Source: Apricaphanius iberus
Taxonomy: Eukaryota > Chordata > Actinopteri > Cyprinodontiformes > Aphaniidae
DNA length: 64,000 nucleotides
Direction: 5' to 3'
Assembly: GCA_028564705.1 (NCBI GenBank)
Contig: JAPXFQ010002718.1
Span: forward strand, 992,001 to 1,056,000
Notes under the pieces: generated by a model
What the model was told of the DNA's origin: nothing
Databases searched by the model: none
What the model saw: only the letters and a program-made list of their open reading frames with translations
Translations under genes and position numbers: made by a program
Part shown: in pieces, positions 1 to 13,300 of the stretch
How positions within the stretch are numbered: the first letter of the stretch is position 1
How the letters are laid out: each line of letters opens with the position of its first letter

Positions 1-46
1 TCAACTATACACTGTTGAATTCCACAGTGCTTTTTCTTCTCAACAG

Positions 47-475
47 AAGTGTCTTCACCACAACACGAGGACGCCTCGCCTCTGCCTGCCAAAAAGGCCG
101 CTAAGCACCAAGACGAACAGAAAGAGAGAAAGGTGTTTTTTTTGAGGAGAAGCAGCAGGGTCATGGCGCCCCCGGCACAACCCGACAGCGACGATGAAGA
201 CGACGACTCGGATGAGGAGCACATGCCGTGTTTCCTGTCGGAGGGCGTTTTCGAGAAGGACCCGGACGAGATCGATGACCCGGAGGCGCTGAGGAGCGTG
301 GAGAGGAAATGCCCCTACTGCCCTGATCGATTTTATAATGGAATTGGTCTTGCCAATCACGTGAGAGGCCACCTGAAGCGAGTGGGTGTCAGCTACAATG
401 TGCGTCACTTCATCTCCCCCGAGGAGGTCAACGCCATCGAGAAGAAGTTCTCGTATCAGAAGAAGAAAAAAAAAG
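47..475 (+). CDS. wiz: wiz exon, N-terminal-most finger in window
   Basis: The acceptor is AG at 45-46 and the donor GT at 476-477. The exon opens with 2 nt of a codon and ends in phase 1. It encodes about 142 residues: a Lys/Arg-rich start, an acidic run ([12 protein letters not shown]), then one C2H2 finger ([21 protein letters not shown]) with standard C-x2-C-x12-H-x3-H spacing. The finger tail, [20 protein letters not shown], is typical of the upstream WIZ finger, and the exon closes with a poly-Lys stretch that may act as a nuclear localisation signal (inference). There is no start codon of its own, so it is an internal exon of the long isoform. Confidence 0.93.
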
Positions 476-3400
476 GTCAGTGTTTCATTGGATATTGTTG
501 TGGGTGTTTTCATTGTCCTTTAGGGCTTTTTCATCAAAGAGGTTCCACTTAACCAGGGAGGTAGCCAATTACATCAATATTTAATTTATCTTTACAACTT
601 TCCTTATTTTATTAACTGTATTTATAAGGGATTTTAGCTAGGGGTGGGTGCTATGGCAACATTTTCATATCACTGTATTTTTTAAAAACATAATGGTATT
701 TCGGCATTTAACTGTATTTTTTTGCCATACAAGACCTTTTATATCCACATTATCTTATAATAATTAAGAATTTATAAATGTGCTTTAAATAGTCAATTTT
801 ACTGCCATATGGACTGCATCATATAGTTTTTTCCAGACACAGGTGAATCATATGAAAATAATTAAAATGATTATGATTCTAGTTGGCATTCTTGATGCTC
901 TAAGGCTGAATGTATATTTTTTTCAAACCTCACGTTGGCGCAAGCAACAAATTGCATCTTCTAATTGCTTTGCATGTAGTACTGAAGAATCCCGCTAGGG
1001 GGCAGAGTATAGACTAAGACCATATCTTGCCAAAGAAGAAGTAAAATAAACATGGCGACCGTAGGAGATTATTAGCTGGTTAATATTCAGATAACAGAAA
1101 AAAAAGACGGCAGAAGTATCGTAGATGGTATGTAAAACATATTTACCGCTATTTTTGATTTCTTTCCTACTGGTTTTGCCGCCGTTGACCGCGTTTATGG
1201 TCAAATAGCGCTCAACACTTCCACCTACTGGTTACTCCCAAAAGCTTCCCAAAAGTGTAAAACTTATGCTTTCGGTTCTCATTTGACATTTTTAAGCCGA
1301 TAGATGAGGCTCCTCTTTTTTGGAATTACTTCATCAGAATTGTGTGCTTCGATCTTGCCAGTAGCTGTACTTAGTTAAAAACATTATTTTCTACACTGTG
1401 GTGAAGAACGCGTAACAGTGAAATCGGTCCTGGCTGAAACACTTCCCCTCATAAACGTTCCGGAAGTTATCGGAGCTATTCACCGGTATAGGGGTATATT
1501 AAAAATTCATATCATAAAGAAAATAAACACCGGTTTTCGGTATAAACCGGTATACCACCCAGGCCTCATTTTAGCTTAACTTTAGATGTAATATTTATCT
1601 GGGTATCTCCGCAAACAGATGCTCCTGTATCACCTATTTTGAAGAAGCAGCTCAGCCGATCTACCATGATCAACAGTAGTTAACAGGGATCTCAGAAAGA
1701 TTTAGTAATGCCACCTGGTAACATTGAAAGACCAAAGTAGGATAGACCTGAGTTGAAAATAATGTTTACTGATACAGGTGGAAAATTATCAGCTGCAAGC
1801 GGCGCACTGACCTTCTTAAGGTCCGTGATTTCAGGTGCCTACTTATCTCTGGCATTCATCAAGCGAGAGGCGGGGTACACCCTGAACGAGCCTACAGTTT
1901 GATCACAGATACAACAATACTGAACTTTAAAAACAAGAGTTGGGTAGCACAATCCTAAATTTGTTGAGGACTTTCTCCAATCCATAGAGTGTAAATTGCA
2001 CAGACAGCCACAAATAAAATACATAAAATCTAGATTTTCGTATGGCTCTTCTTAGCAGCATTGGTAGAGCTCATTTATATTGTTGGTCAAAATATTCCCC
2101 AGGCATTTGTATACCACCCTGCTTTGTGGTAACAAATGCTATCAACCATTGGCGCTAACTGGGAAATCATGTTTTTTAACCGTGATGTTTTTTAACTTGA
2201 TTTTGTTTCCCATAGTTTTTTTTATTCTGCTACCTTTGATGGTTTTAAGCTATAGCAGCCTATTTAAAGTTACAACACTGTGTCTTCATCCGGTTCTAGT
2301 CCAGACTTTGACCAGTCAGAGTTGGACTTGCAGGACAGAAGGCAGGCTTTCTCCTTCAGGATTTTCTGGTCGAGAAAATAATTCATGGTCCCATTGGTTA
2401 TGGCAGGTTGTCCTTGAGGGATTACTACTCTTACATTTAAAAATGTAACACGGTTTGGATATTTAAAAGGAAAAAAACAACATAAGACTAAATAAAAAAA
2501 ACATTAAACTATATAAAAATAGAGCATACTTACCCCTTGTAGAAAAACCCAAGCGAATAGATAATCTTCAACAAAAGTACGAGAAGAAGAATGCAGCTTT
2601 TGTTTACCATCTTCTCTACATATAGTTGTTATTGCGTGAACCACTGAGATTTAGTGCTCTGGCTGGAGCAAATCCCTGCAGATGTTCGGCGGCAACCGCA
2701 GTCGGTATAAACAGCAGCCCGCGCGGCAGCTGTACGGAAACCAGACTCCACCTGGTGTAAATGAGGTTTTAGAGACAGGGTGCGGTGCTGCATCATCCGA
2801 TGGTGGCTTGGTGCTGAGCACCTTCTCCACAGTATCGAAAATATCCATTAAAGGTGGTTCAGGCATCTGATCAGGATACCTCTTGGGTGTTTGTTTCCCT
2901 TTGGAAGTTTTCGGGCCATTCCCTCACTGGAATGAGACCTCGGGGAAACCCATATTTCATTGGAGGGGCTAAATATCCCTTCTATTCTGGGCTGGACTTG
3001 TGATGAAAATGGTTAATGTTGTTGTATAGAAACTTTTAAATAGAACTGTGCCAACTTTTAATGGTAAAAAGATGATTTATTTTCTTTGGACTAGTTTTGC
3101 CACACAGACAAACCAGTGTACCGCAGTTGTATTTGAGGAGGAGTGCCAAAACTCCTCTTGTCCTCCTACCAGTACTGGTATACATCCGCAGGCCTGGTAC
3201 TACGAAGGTATTCGGAGCTGATTAATCAACAGGCAGCTGGATTTGGACTTTGACTTATTTTGTACCAGTGGTGTTTACGCTTGGGTTGACATCGTTTCAG
3301 GTGAGTAATTTCAATTAATGTAGAGGTAGTTGCGCACCTTATGGATGTTGAAAAGACTTGTGTAAAGCTTCAGTTCGGTTCACCTTTCTCCATCGCCACT

Positions 3401-6400
3401 GTAGCTAAAGGAGGAACTTAAAGGTTCCCAATAGCAGGCGTAAAGGATACCTTGGAATGCTTTCTGCTTTTTCGTCCAGTCGCGCGGAGAAACACCATTT
3501 GGTTCCGCACATATTTGTTCCACATGTGCACAAGATTAAAACAAAACTATTGCCATTATGTACCCATGTGCCCTCAATCGAAACGACCAGTTCAAGAAAT
3601 TTTGATGTGAGCACATGTACTGTTACACCCCTAAACTTAACTGCATTAAAAGTCCCTTCGATAAAAGAATACACCCCCACTTACACAGCTTTTGCTATTA
3701 AGTGAATCGTGTCTAACGTTTCCAGATAAATCAGGCCCTATATTTTTCTGAGTCTCCGACACCCGAGCCTTCCAGCTCGATCAATCCAACTCCTCTCTAA
3801 TCACCGCGGAGACCCTGCTCGTTGGGTAGCCACAGCGCAAGGCTCGTCCTCTATCCTCCTGTCTCCCCAAGTAGCCCCAGCTGGCGGCTTAGCTCGACCT
3901 ACGTCTTCTCCGCCCTTAATGCCGACATCCCGTCGCTGATTGGTTGCTGCCCCAAAGTTCAATTTACCCAACTTCATGCAGCGGCTGCGTGGCCGCTTTG
4001 AAGGACCGCCCGAGCAGCAGCTGCATTGACTTGCTGATGCCAGCTGATGGCAGCTTGGCACAGCTTGACGCCCACATGCTTCATAGATACCGTAGACTTT
4101 GTATCTACTCTAGCTGCCCTGCTGCCTGGTAGCAAAGGACGGTCTGAACGTACCGTTAGGGAGAACATTCTGTCTTATTTTGTGGTGGTTTAAAGCTTTT
4201 TATTCTACAGTTGAATGTTCCTAATTGGTACGTAAATATTTTAGCTACTTTCAGCCTTTGTATACTAAGAGGTTTACAGAACAAGTGGAACAAGCTGCTT
4301 GAGTCCCTAAACTACCACTTGCATTGCCTCCTCTTTTGTCCTCAGTTGCCAACTTTGACCCGGATACATTCAGCTTGATGCACTGCGAGTTCTGCAGCGC
4401 CGGCTTCGACACACGGGCCGGCCTGTCCAGTCACGCCCGAGCTCACCTCCGTGACTTTGGGATCACTAACTGGGACGTTACCATTTCACCTATCCACATT
4501 CTGAGGGAGTTGTTCTCCAGCAGGCCGGACCTGGTGATTCCCACAGATCCCCCACGCAGTCTCGGCAGCTCTTCAGAGGAAGACGAAGATGAGGATTGCG
4601 ACAACGGAGACTCCAAGGACGGAGGAATTATTAGGGTAAAGCTTGAAGAGGAGATGAGCGAAAAGACCGCCCGTCCCTCAGACTGTGCTACCTTGTCTCC
4701 AGGGTATCGTCAACACAGGGAGGAGGAGGGAGCAAAAGACTGCGAAGGTGAGTTTTTATTGTTAATACATTCTGGGATCATTCTGACTGGCTGTTTGATC
4801 TAATTTAGAATGATTAGTTTCCAGACATGGACATTTTAAGGACAACCTATGAATTTTCAATAGGGTTGAGGTTAGGGCTTGAGGAAAACCATTCTAGAAG
4901 CTTGCTTTGTCCTTTCCTTAACTAGTTTATACTGCTGTTTGGAATCATTATCCTTCTGGAACAACAAATGTTGTCTAAGTTTTGACCGACTGTCTCATCC
5001 AAGACAGGATATTGGGTTGGCTGCTCAAGATATCCCATGAAGCACCCAGACTCATACCAGCCATGAACTTGAAACTTGTAGAAAACTAGTGTCCACATCC
5101 GAAGCGACACAACGTTTGGACATTTTTTTTGCCCAAAATCTCTCTGTACATGACCCAATTCATCCTTTCCTTTAATTGGATCAATGTAAGGCCCCTGTGC
5201 AGAAAAGCAGCCCCAAAGCATAATGCTTCCACCACTATACTTCACGGTGGGTATGGTGTTCTTTAAATGCAACTCTGCATTCTTCTTCTGTATAAACACA
5301 GCGAGTGGCATTTATACCAAAGAGTTCTATTTTGGTCTCATCATGATCTGGTCACATGGCATTCTCCCAGTCCTCCTCTGGATCATCCAGATGGTCTCTG
5401 GCAAACTTTAGACTGGCCAGGACATTTGTTGGTTTAAGCAGCTTTAGGGTTTTAATCCATGACAACGTAGTGTGTTACTATGGTCCGAACTCTGTTCAGG
5501 TTTTCGAGTAGTTCTCCCTGTGTAGTTCTGGGCTGTTTCCTCGCCGTTCTCTAGATCAGTGTTTCTTACCACAGACCCCTAGTGGTGTGTGGGGGTATTG
5601 CAAGGGGTCATTGATAATAAAAGAGGATTTTTTCTAAAGATCCACAGACATTTAAAGAAATACTTTAATATTTTTCTTTGATGTGACTGAGACCTTTATC
5701 TGCCTAAACTACACAAGGTAACATGACCTTCTTTTTCACAATTGTAATTCATTGTACAGGTACTGGTCATAAAAAGTGAATATCGTGAAAAAGATTATTT
5801 ATTTCAGTAATTGTATTAAAAAGTGAAATTGCATATTACATTCATTCATTACACACAGACTGATCTATTTCAAATGTTTTATTTTTATTTCCATGATTAT
5901 AACTTCCAATTATTGAAAGTTCCAAGTTCAGTATCTCAAAAAATTTGAATATTGTGAAAATTTCAATATCGAAGACACTTAGATACAGTAGTTTTCAGAA
6001 ATATGTATATAATAAAACAGATTTTTTAAATACAGTATTATTCAGAAATACGTAACAACATAATGTTACATACATACTTTTGAAAAAATGTGGTAAACGT
6101 TTTTTGTTGCTATATTTGAAAGTTGTCGCATCCATTGTTTCATAATGTTCATAGTTTGCTGCATACATATCCTTTTTTAGCCTAAATATGCCAAAAAGCA
6201 AATGCTGATTGTTGTTGTTGAATGTTTTTTGTTCTGGAAGTTACAACTGAAAGCTCATATTTGCTTGAAAGCGTGAATAAATGCCGCAATGCAATTAAAA
6301 AGAAAGTCTTCTAGACCCCCTCCCCTCAGCCCTGAGTTGGGGGGTGGTTCCTCAGAGTTGATCAAAAATATTCAGGGGGTCCAAGACCACAAAAATGTAG

Positions 6401-7282
6401 AGAACCACCTTGCCTGTTGTAGAATGGCTTTTACCAGTCTTGTGCAGGTCTACAATCTTGCCCATGGTGTTGTTAGACAGCTCTCTGGTTTTGACCATGG
6501 TGGAGGTTGGAGTCCGACTGATGAGTTCAAACAGGTGTCATTAATACAGGTAAGGAGTGGAGGATAGAAGAGCCTCTTAAAGAAGAAGTAGCAAGTTGGT
6601 TAGGGCCAGAATTCTTGCTTGTTTGTAGGTTATACATAGTTATTTATCACTCTACAAATAAAAAAAAGTCATTCTTTGAGATTTTCTGGATTTTTTTTTT
6701 AACATTCTGTCTCTGTTGAAGTGTGTGAAAATTACAGACTTCTCTCATCTTTTTAAGTGGGACAACTTGCGCAATCGGTGGCTGCCAAAATACGTTCAGT
6801 TTTCTTAAAATGTGGCCACAATTGGATGTTCCAGCGGGATAATGATCTTAAACAGATTAAAACTGTTCTTGGAATGCATAAATCATTAACTTGTGGAACG
6901 ATCATAACTGCAGCCTGCGGAAAATTGGTGGACAGCGTTTGAAAGCACCCAGTTTAAAATGAACTGCACCAATTCCTCCAAGAAGAGTGGATTCCTGAAA
7001 GCAGGAGCATGTTTTAGGCATTCCATTGGCTGTGTATTTTGTGGTCATTTTGTGTTCTTCTGATGCATTTCATAGTTGTTATCTGGAGGCAGATAGTGAT
7101 AGAGTTTGAACTTGTTACCCTGTTATAATGCCAAGAGCTTAGAAGATACATAATTAAAACAGGAGGGAACATTGGCTTCCTTTTTGATGCTAATAATAAA
7201 AAAAGCGCTAGATGAGTGACAGCGGTGCAGTGTCTGACGTGTCTGAATCAGCATTGTGCGAAAATTAACCCTAGGAAGATGT

Positions 7283-7330
<48 letters not shown>

Positions 7331-10300
7331 GAGAGTGTCCCCTGATGCCCGTGGTTGATGTGGCACTCGCTGCATTTATCCCCACCTCCGCCTCCTCTCG
7401 ATTGGTCACGCCTTAGCTCCGCGGTGCATACGGGGCCAAAATGGCTGCTTCCACTTCCCCGCAGACCCAAACAATAGCGGAAAAGCTCTCTGCTCTCTGC
7501 CGCCGGGAGTCCGATGCACTGCGGACCGGTGAGTACCGCGCGCGCCGTGATTCCTGCGCAGCTCGTGCCCTTCGGATCACACAACGGCGGCGGCGGCGTC
7601 GCGCGGCACGTCTCGCGCCGCATCTCCAGTCACTTTCTATCCAGACAACAGCCATTACAAAAGATATTATATATATAAAAAAAGCGGTTTATCGTCCAAA
7701 AGAACACGGAAAAGAGCACTCATGTCGCACAGAGCCACGCAGGTAGCCGATGACATGAATGTCACGAGCTCATACAGCGGGTCATTGTTATTGTAGTGGG
7801 GACGGGAGGAGAGTTGCTCCTGTTTTCCAGCACAAACTGGGACACATTTTTTTTTCAGTTGTGAATTTGTTCCTATAGTTTGTGTCTACTTATTGCCTGT
7901 GAGGTATTTATCTTTTGCACGCCTCGAATTTTGTCTATTGTATTTTATTAATAGGCTGTTATTATTATTAGCGCTGCGGGACATGTAAAATTACCTACAG
8001 TTGCCCAATCCTCGCCATTTTACCTTGCTTTGATTTTTGATAGGAGTACACGCTGTGCTTTCAGGTATGCCTGTATTTTTTGAAAGAAACTGTCTGAGAC
8101 GTTATCGAGGGAAACTTTAGTGAACTAAAAGTAGAAGCTTATAGGGAATCTTACCACAACTTATCCGGACAACTATGATGGAAAGTGTCACTTTTTTCTC
8201 TTTCTTTTTTTTTTACCACTCAAGTGTCTGACTCGCCCATTGCTTCCCAGCATCAACGGCAAGAAAGTGTAGTTCGCATTTTCTCCAAACACACACAGTT
8301 TCAAAAAACAAAAACAAATATTGTTTCGCATTGTGTTGATGTAAAAATGGTGGTATAACGCAGCGCACCGAGATGTCACATCGCCGCTCTTTTACAGTCA
8401 GGAGATGAACTGACAGGCGCAGAGCCGCCCTCCAGACAAAAAGCATTGTCTGTCTCCGCGTCTCTTTTGATTTACCGATTTGTCGCAGAAAATGGCACTT
8501 TTGTCCCAGGAATGCCTGACTGCGGAGAAACGAGTCTGCCATATTTGCTTCATGCTCTCGTGCAATTGTGATCTTTTTTGACAGGGAATCGTCGCTCCAA
8601 TCATTTTTTTTTTGCGTCCATTCCAACAGATTTTTTTTTAATTTTTATAATGTGCAGCTGTACTGGAAGGACTGAACAAATACAGGCAGGGAGCTCTCTA
8701 TGCGGAGTTTTAATACAGGGGTGTCTTGATAAATTAGAATATAATCAAAAACACATTTAATTTTGTATCTTCCTTTAAAAAACAATTATATAAACACATT
8801 TAGTTGATTGTCATGCTGATGTCATCTGATAAATGGGCATAATTCTGGTAGATGAAAATTAGAATAATACGAATACAATAAGAGTTATTAAAAAGGGATA
8901 AAAAAGAGATGTTGTTACAGTTTTCCAACAAACCATCACCAACACCTTACGGAGTTGCTGTTAAAGAAGCTGACTCAGTTATTAGGGTATTAAGGGAAAG
9001 TTACGTTGAAGGAAAAAGTCTGGTAGAAAAAGTTTAGTAAAAGGGATAATCAAAGCTTTGATAAGCTAGTTTTTAAAGCCCTTCCAATAGTTTGAGGGTT
9101 GGAGTTTGACATGGTGTTGACTGTGCTTTAAAGAGCCGTTACACACAGATGTAGGGGCAAGTAATGTTGCGTTCTTTTTATTTGTCCACTCCTGAATCAG
9201 AGACAATGTTAGAAGTGTGGTTCCTGGGCTAAGGAGAAAGAGAATTAGACTGTTGCTCAGTGGTTCGGAAGGAAGTTTTGTATTTTACTTGGAGATCAAG
9301 GAAGGCACAGAATCAAAATTGGTTCAAGTGCTGAGGGAAGTTTCCACAGTCCGAGTTGATTTGGGGAGACATGTGTGCTGCAACGTCAGCAAATCATTCT
9401 AGAAAGACACATTTGGAGCAACTCGCACTTCATGGGGATGCTGATTTTTATTGTCCAACTGGACCTAGTGTCCGTCCACCCTGCCAAAAGTTCTAATAAT
9501 GACCATGGTTCCAATGTGTTTGATTCACCAGCACAACTACATTGATGCAGTTATTCATGCAGAGTGAGTATTGAGAGGATGCTAGCCTAACTTTCAGTGG
9601 GGTTACATTTCTATAGACAATTATTTCACTAATTTTTCAATGGTTTTGCATAATGTTCCAGTTTTCTAAGAAAATGTGTAAGGTACACTAAGATTGTAAT
9701 TGTATACAAAAATTACGGTTCAGCATTTATTTGGGGTTTAAAAGTTGCAGTTCGGTACATTTTCGGTACACTCTAATTAATAAAAATAATTGCATATATA
9801 ATTTTTTTTTTACTTTGATCAGCATTAAACAGAAAAATGCCCCCCCCCTAAATTCCTTACATTTATTTCCTGAAATTAACTTGATTTTATTATATTCTAT
9901 AACTTGAAAAAATTGAAAGTATAGAACTGACTGGAGATTTGATTGATTTTCTTTTTAAATACATAAAGTAGTACAAGCAGACATAGTCAGAGTAGAACAC
10001 AATATAACCACCTGAAAATTGTCAGTGTTAATGTTCAGAAATGTTTATGTAATACTTTTCCCATATTTGAGAATAAAAAAATACTGAAATCACTTTGGAG
10101 TTATTCTTGATATTTTAAAAAATTAAGGAGTTTAGCCTGATTAAATGCTACTGGTAGTCATTTGGACGTCAGTTTAGTGATAGCTGGGAGTGCTTTCTGT
10201 TTTGTTTTGGTGTCACTTTTTTAAAATTGCACTGTGCTCTGTGTGAAAAATACTAATGCACGTACCATTACATAAACCTAATAATCACTGTGATTACCAT

Positions 10301-13300
10301 AAATGATTGAAATGTATGTTTTTGTGTGTGGTGAATGAATGTTAAAATACATGCAAGTTTCAATTTTCATTTATGTTATTTAAAATATCAGTATTCAACT
10401 TTCATTTCCTACCTTTTTTAATGTTAATTTTTTCAAAATATAGACAATTACAGGTTAGTTGTGATCTAAGATATGTTACTGTTGTGTTGTAATTAGCAAC
10501 GTGTCAAATTTAGGGAAAGCATTCCTTTTGTAACAATAAATATGCTTTTGAAATCCAGCTGGTTGTTTTACACTCACTGACCAAAAGCATAATTCTATTT
10601 TGGAAAAATTATGTCATATATAGTATGATGCTCATACAAAGTCACATGACTACAGTGAGAGGTTTCAATTTATATCACCCTGTGTTTTGACTGGTTAAAA
10701 GGAATTTTGCTCATTACTGATACTGAATGACTGATTTGAGTCGCACATTTTTATCTAATATACCCGCAAACTATATTTAAGATGACTGTTTAATGGTCAA
10801 AAACCTCATTAAAATTATAGTAATGTGCAATGTTTAGCTGAAACGCTATCACTAATCAATCAACAATACTGTGTAATTTAAAAGCTATAAAAGAGGCTTT
10901 TCTTAAATTATAAAGAAAAAGATGATACTAAATAAAGACAATCGTGTGTTTAAGACAGTAGACTACATGAAAAACACAGGAGAAAAACGTTACCAATTTT
11001 ACAGTAACATACTCTACGCTGTAGTCCTACTGACAACACTTAAACACCAACAACTTGTCAGATACCGTGTAATTATAGCAACACAACTATAATGAGATGA
11101 ATACGTTTTCAGGATTCAATAACAATAATAATACATTTTATTTATAAGGCACCTTTCAGACCCATATAGGGCAGATTCACAACAGATGTTCCTATCAGAC
11201 CCCAACGTTGTTAGTGTGCTACTGCTACCAGCTAACGTTATTGAATGTGCGAGGATCATGCGTTCCCCAACACAAAAAAACGGGAAAATAATCCAATATT
11301 GTTAATGTGATAGTACCGTATTGTCCCGAATATAGGACAAGGTTTTTTCCCTTTGAAAACAATGTAAAAATGCAGGGTCGTCCTATGATCTGTAAGTACA
11401 TTTGAAAGTCCATTCTTCAAGGACGCAGTACGGTAGTTCCCCAGTTGGATCAGATTTGGTTGATGTCACGGCAGAGCTAAGATCATTCCAGAATTTCAAT
11501 AAAGTGTCCAGTTTTACTGAGGAATGGGATTATTTACACATTTATAAGTGATAGTAAAATAATGAAAACTTTTTTGTGACACATGTCAAATATTCAAAAT
11601 TAGGAAGAAATACTGATACAAAATAGAAAACACTACAATAACGTGCTTAATTTTTCACTACTGTTTCTACTAATTAAATGGTGGTTTGCCACCTTATATT
11701 AGTTTTTCAGGCTTCTTAGTGAAACATGATTGTTTACTTAAAATGTAAACCCTTGCTTCCTTCATAAGACCATCTGCTTTTAAATTATGAATTGCCTTAA
11801 CTGACATAATTGATGATAGCCAGCTTTAGAGTGAAACAGTTAGTTGATTAATTCGATTATAGTTTGCGCTGGACATAAGCACTAAAAGTTTTAGGTATTT
11901 AATATTTTACCAACCTGGGTTAGCGTTGTTGCTTTACAACTAGATGATTTGTTTAAAAAACTACTAAACACGGATTAACAAATTTATAGTCTATTATTAT
12001 CATCAGGTAAACTCATATCAGATAGCTAGAACATAAATAGAATAAATGTTTTTAGTAAAACATTTTTCTTTTTAGTAGAATGACAAATCAACCAACAAGT
12101 ACAGGAATTTGATACTGTAACTATTTAGTCAAAAGTCAATGTTAGTATAATTACTCTCTAAAACATAAAAGAAGATGAGGAGACTGAAGAAGATAATGCA
12201 GGACACGGGTAAAGAAGATCGCTCAGAGCTTTTGGGAAGTGGCATCCAACCTGGAACTCTGGTCTCTCCCACTGCAGAGCTTTCTGCATAAAACAAAGAA
12301 ATGCAGTGGCAGAGATTATTCCCCACCGATCCAGTATTAGGGAAATGTGTACAGTGCTCTGTTTGATCATGAACGGGTACTGTGTTAAAATATTTTTTTT
12401 TACTATGAATGTACATGGTTTTATAAACTCAGACGACACAGTTTATAAAATACCAATATTAACTAAGTAGGATACAACAAATTCCAGAGAAAAATATATT
12501 TTATTTTCGGATTATCCGCGACATATACTAAACCCGTTATATCTCACTGTTAGCCGCTACTAACAGAAAAAAACGTAGCGGGATCAGGCTGCAGTGAGCG
12601 GGAAAACACACTCCGACCACCCACTGAGCCTTTAGCTACCGTCACTGATTTATTTGTTTTTGTGTCGCGAGTTTAATTTCTTCAGTCCGGCCCCCTGCTC
12701 CTTTAAGAAACTGACCGAATAGATGAAGTTTAAAGGTCTACTCTCTTGCCTAAAACCATCTTAAAACTGCCTTTTGTGATGAGCTCATGGTGGTATAAAA
12801 GCGATATATTTCAGCAAACCCCTTCTCTGTTTACTGCTGCTGATAGCGCAAGGCATTGCGGGATACCTTGCTGGCTGGGTCCGCAGAAGGATGGTTTGAT
12901 GAATACGGGATAAAATGGGCGGAGCGAGAACACTTCCGGGAACATTGAGCGTACTTGCCTTGATGCGTACTTAAGAATTGGAACAGTATTAGGGCCATCA
13001 TTGAAGTGTCTCAACTAGTCCACACAAGTATGCATATTGAGAAACAGCCCAGTGGTACTTCGCCTTTGTAGATTGAGCCTCCTGGCATGGGATGAAGTAA
13101 CACCAGAGAGCATCATCAATTTCTTTAAAAGGTGCTGGACATCAAATGAATTGGATGGTAGTGAGGATGACCTCCTGTGGGAGGAGACAGGACTGCAGCA
13201 CGGCAGTGAGCACAGCGAGGCAGAGCGCGTCTGTGACTAAAAGCCTCAAGCAGACTTTTGATTTGATGTGTCATGAGCAAAGCCGATAGTTTTTGTATTA

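Noticed and set aside
55..513. 152-codon open frame on the minus strand over the first wiz exon
   Set aside because: It is the complement of a GC-rich, Lys/Glu-rich coding exon and has no family signature or splice context of its own.
2080..2448. 122-codon hydrophobic open frame in the first intron
   Set aside because: AT-rich intron sequence, with no signal-peptide logic, conserved family or splice signals; chance frame.
7123..7623. Minus-strand open frame across the GT repeat and CpG block
   Set aside because: It translates the microsatellite as Thr-His repeats and overlaps the better supported first exon on the plus strand.
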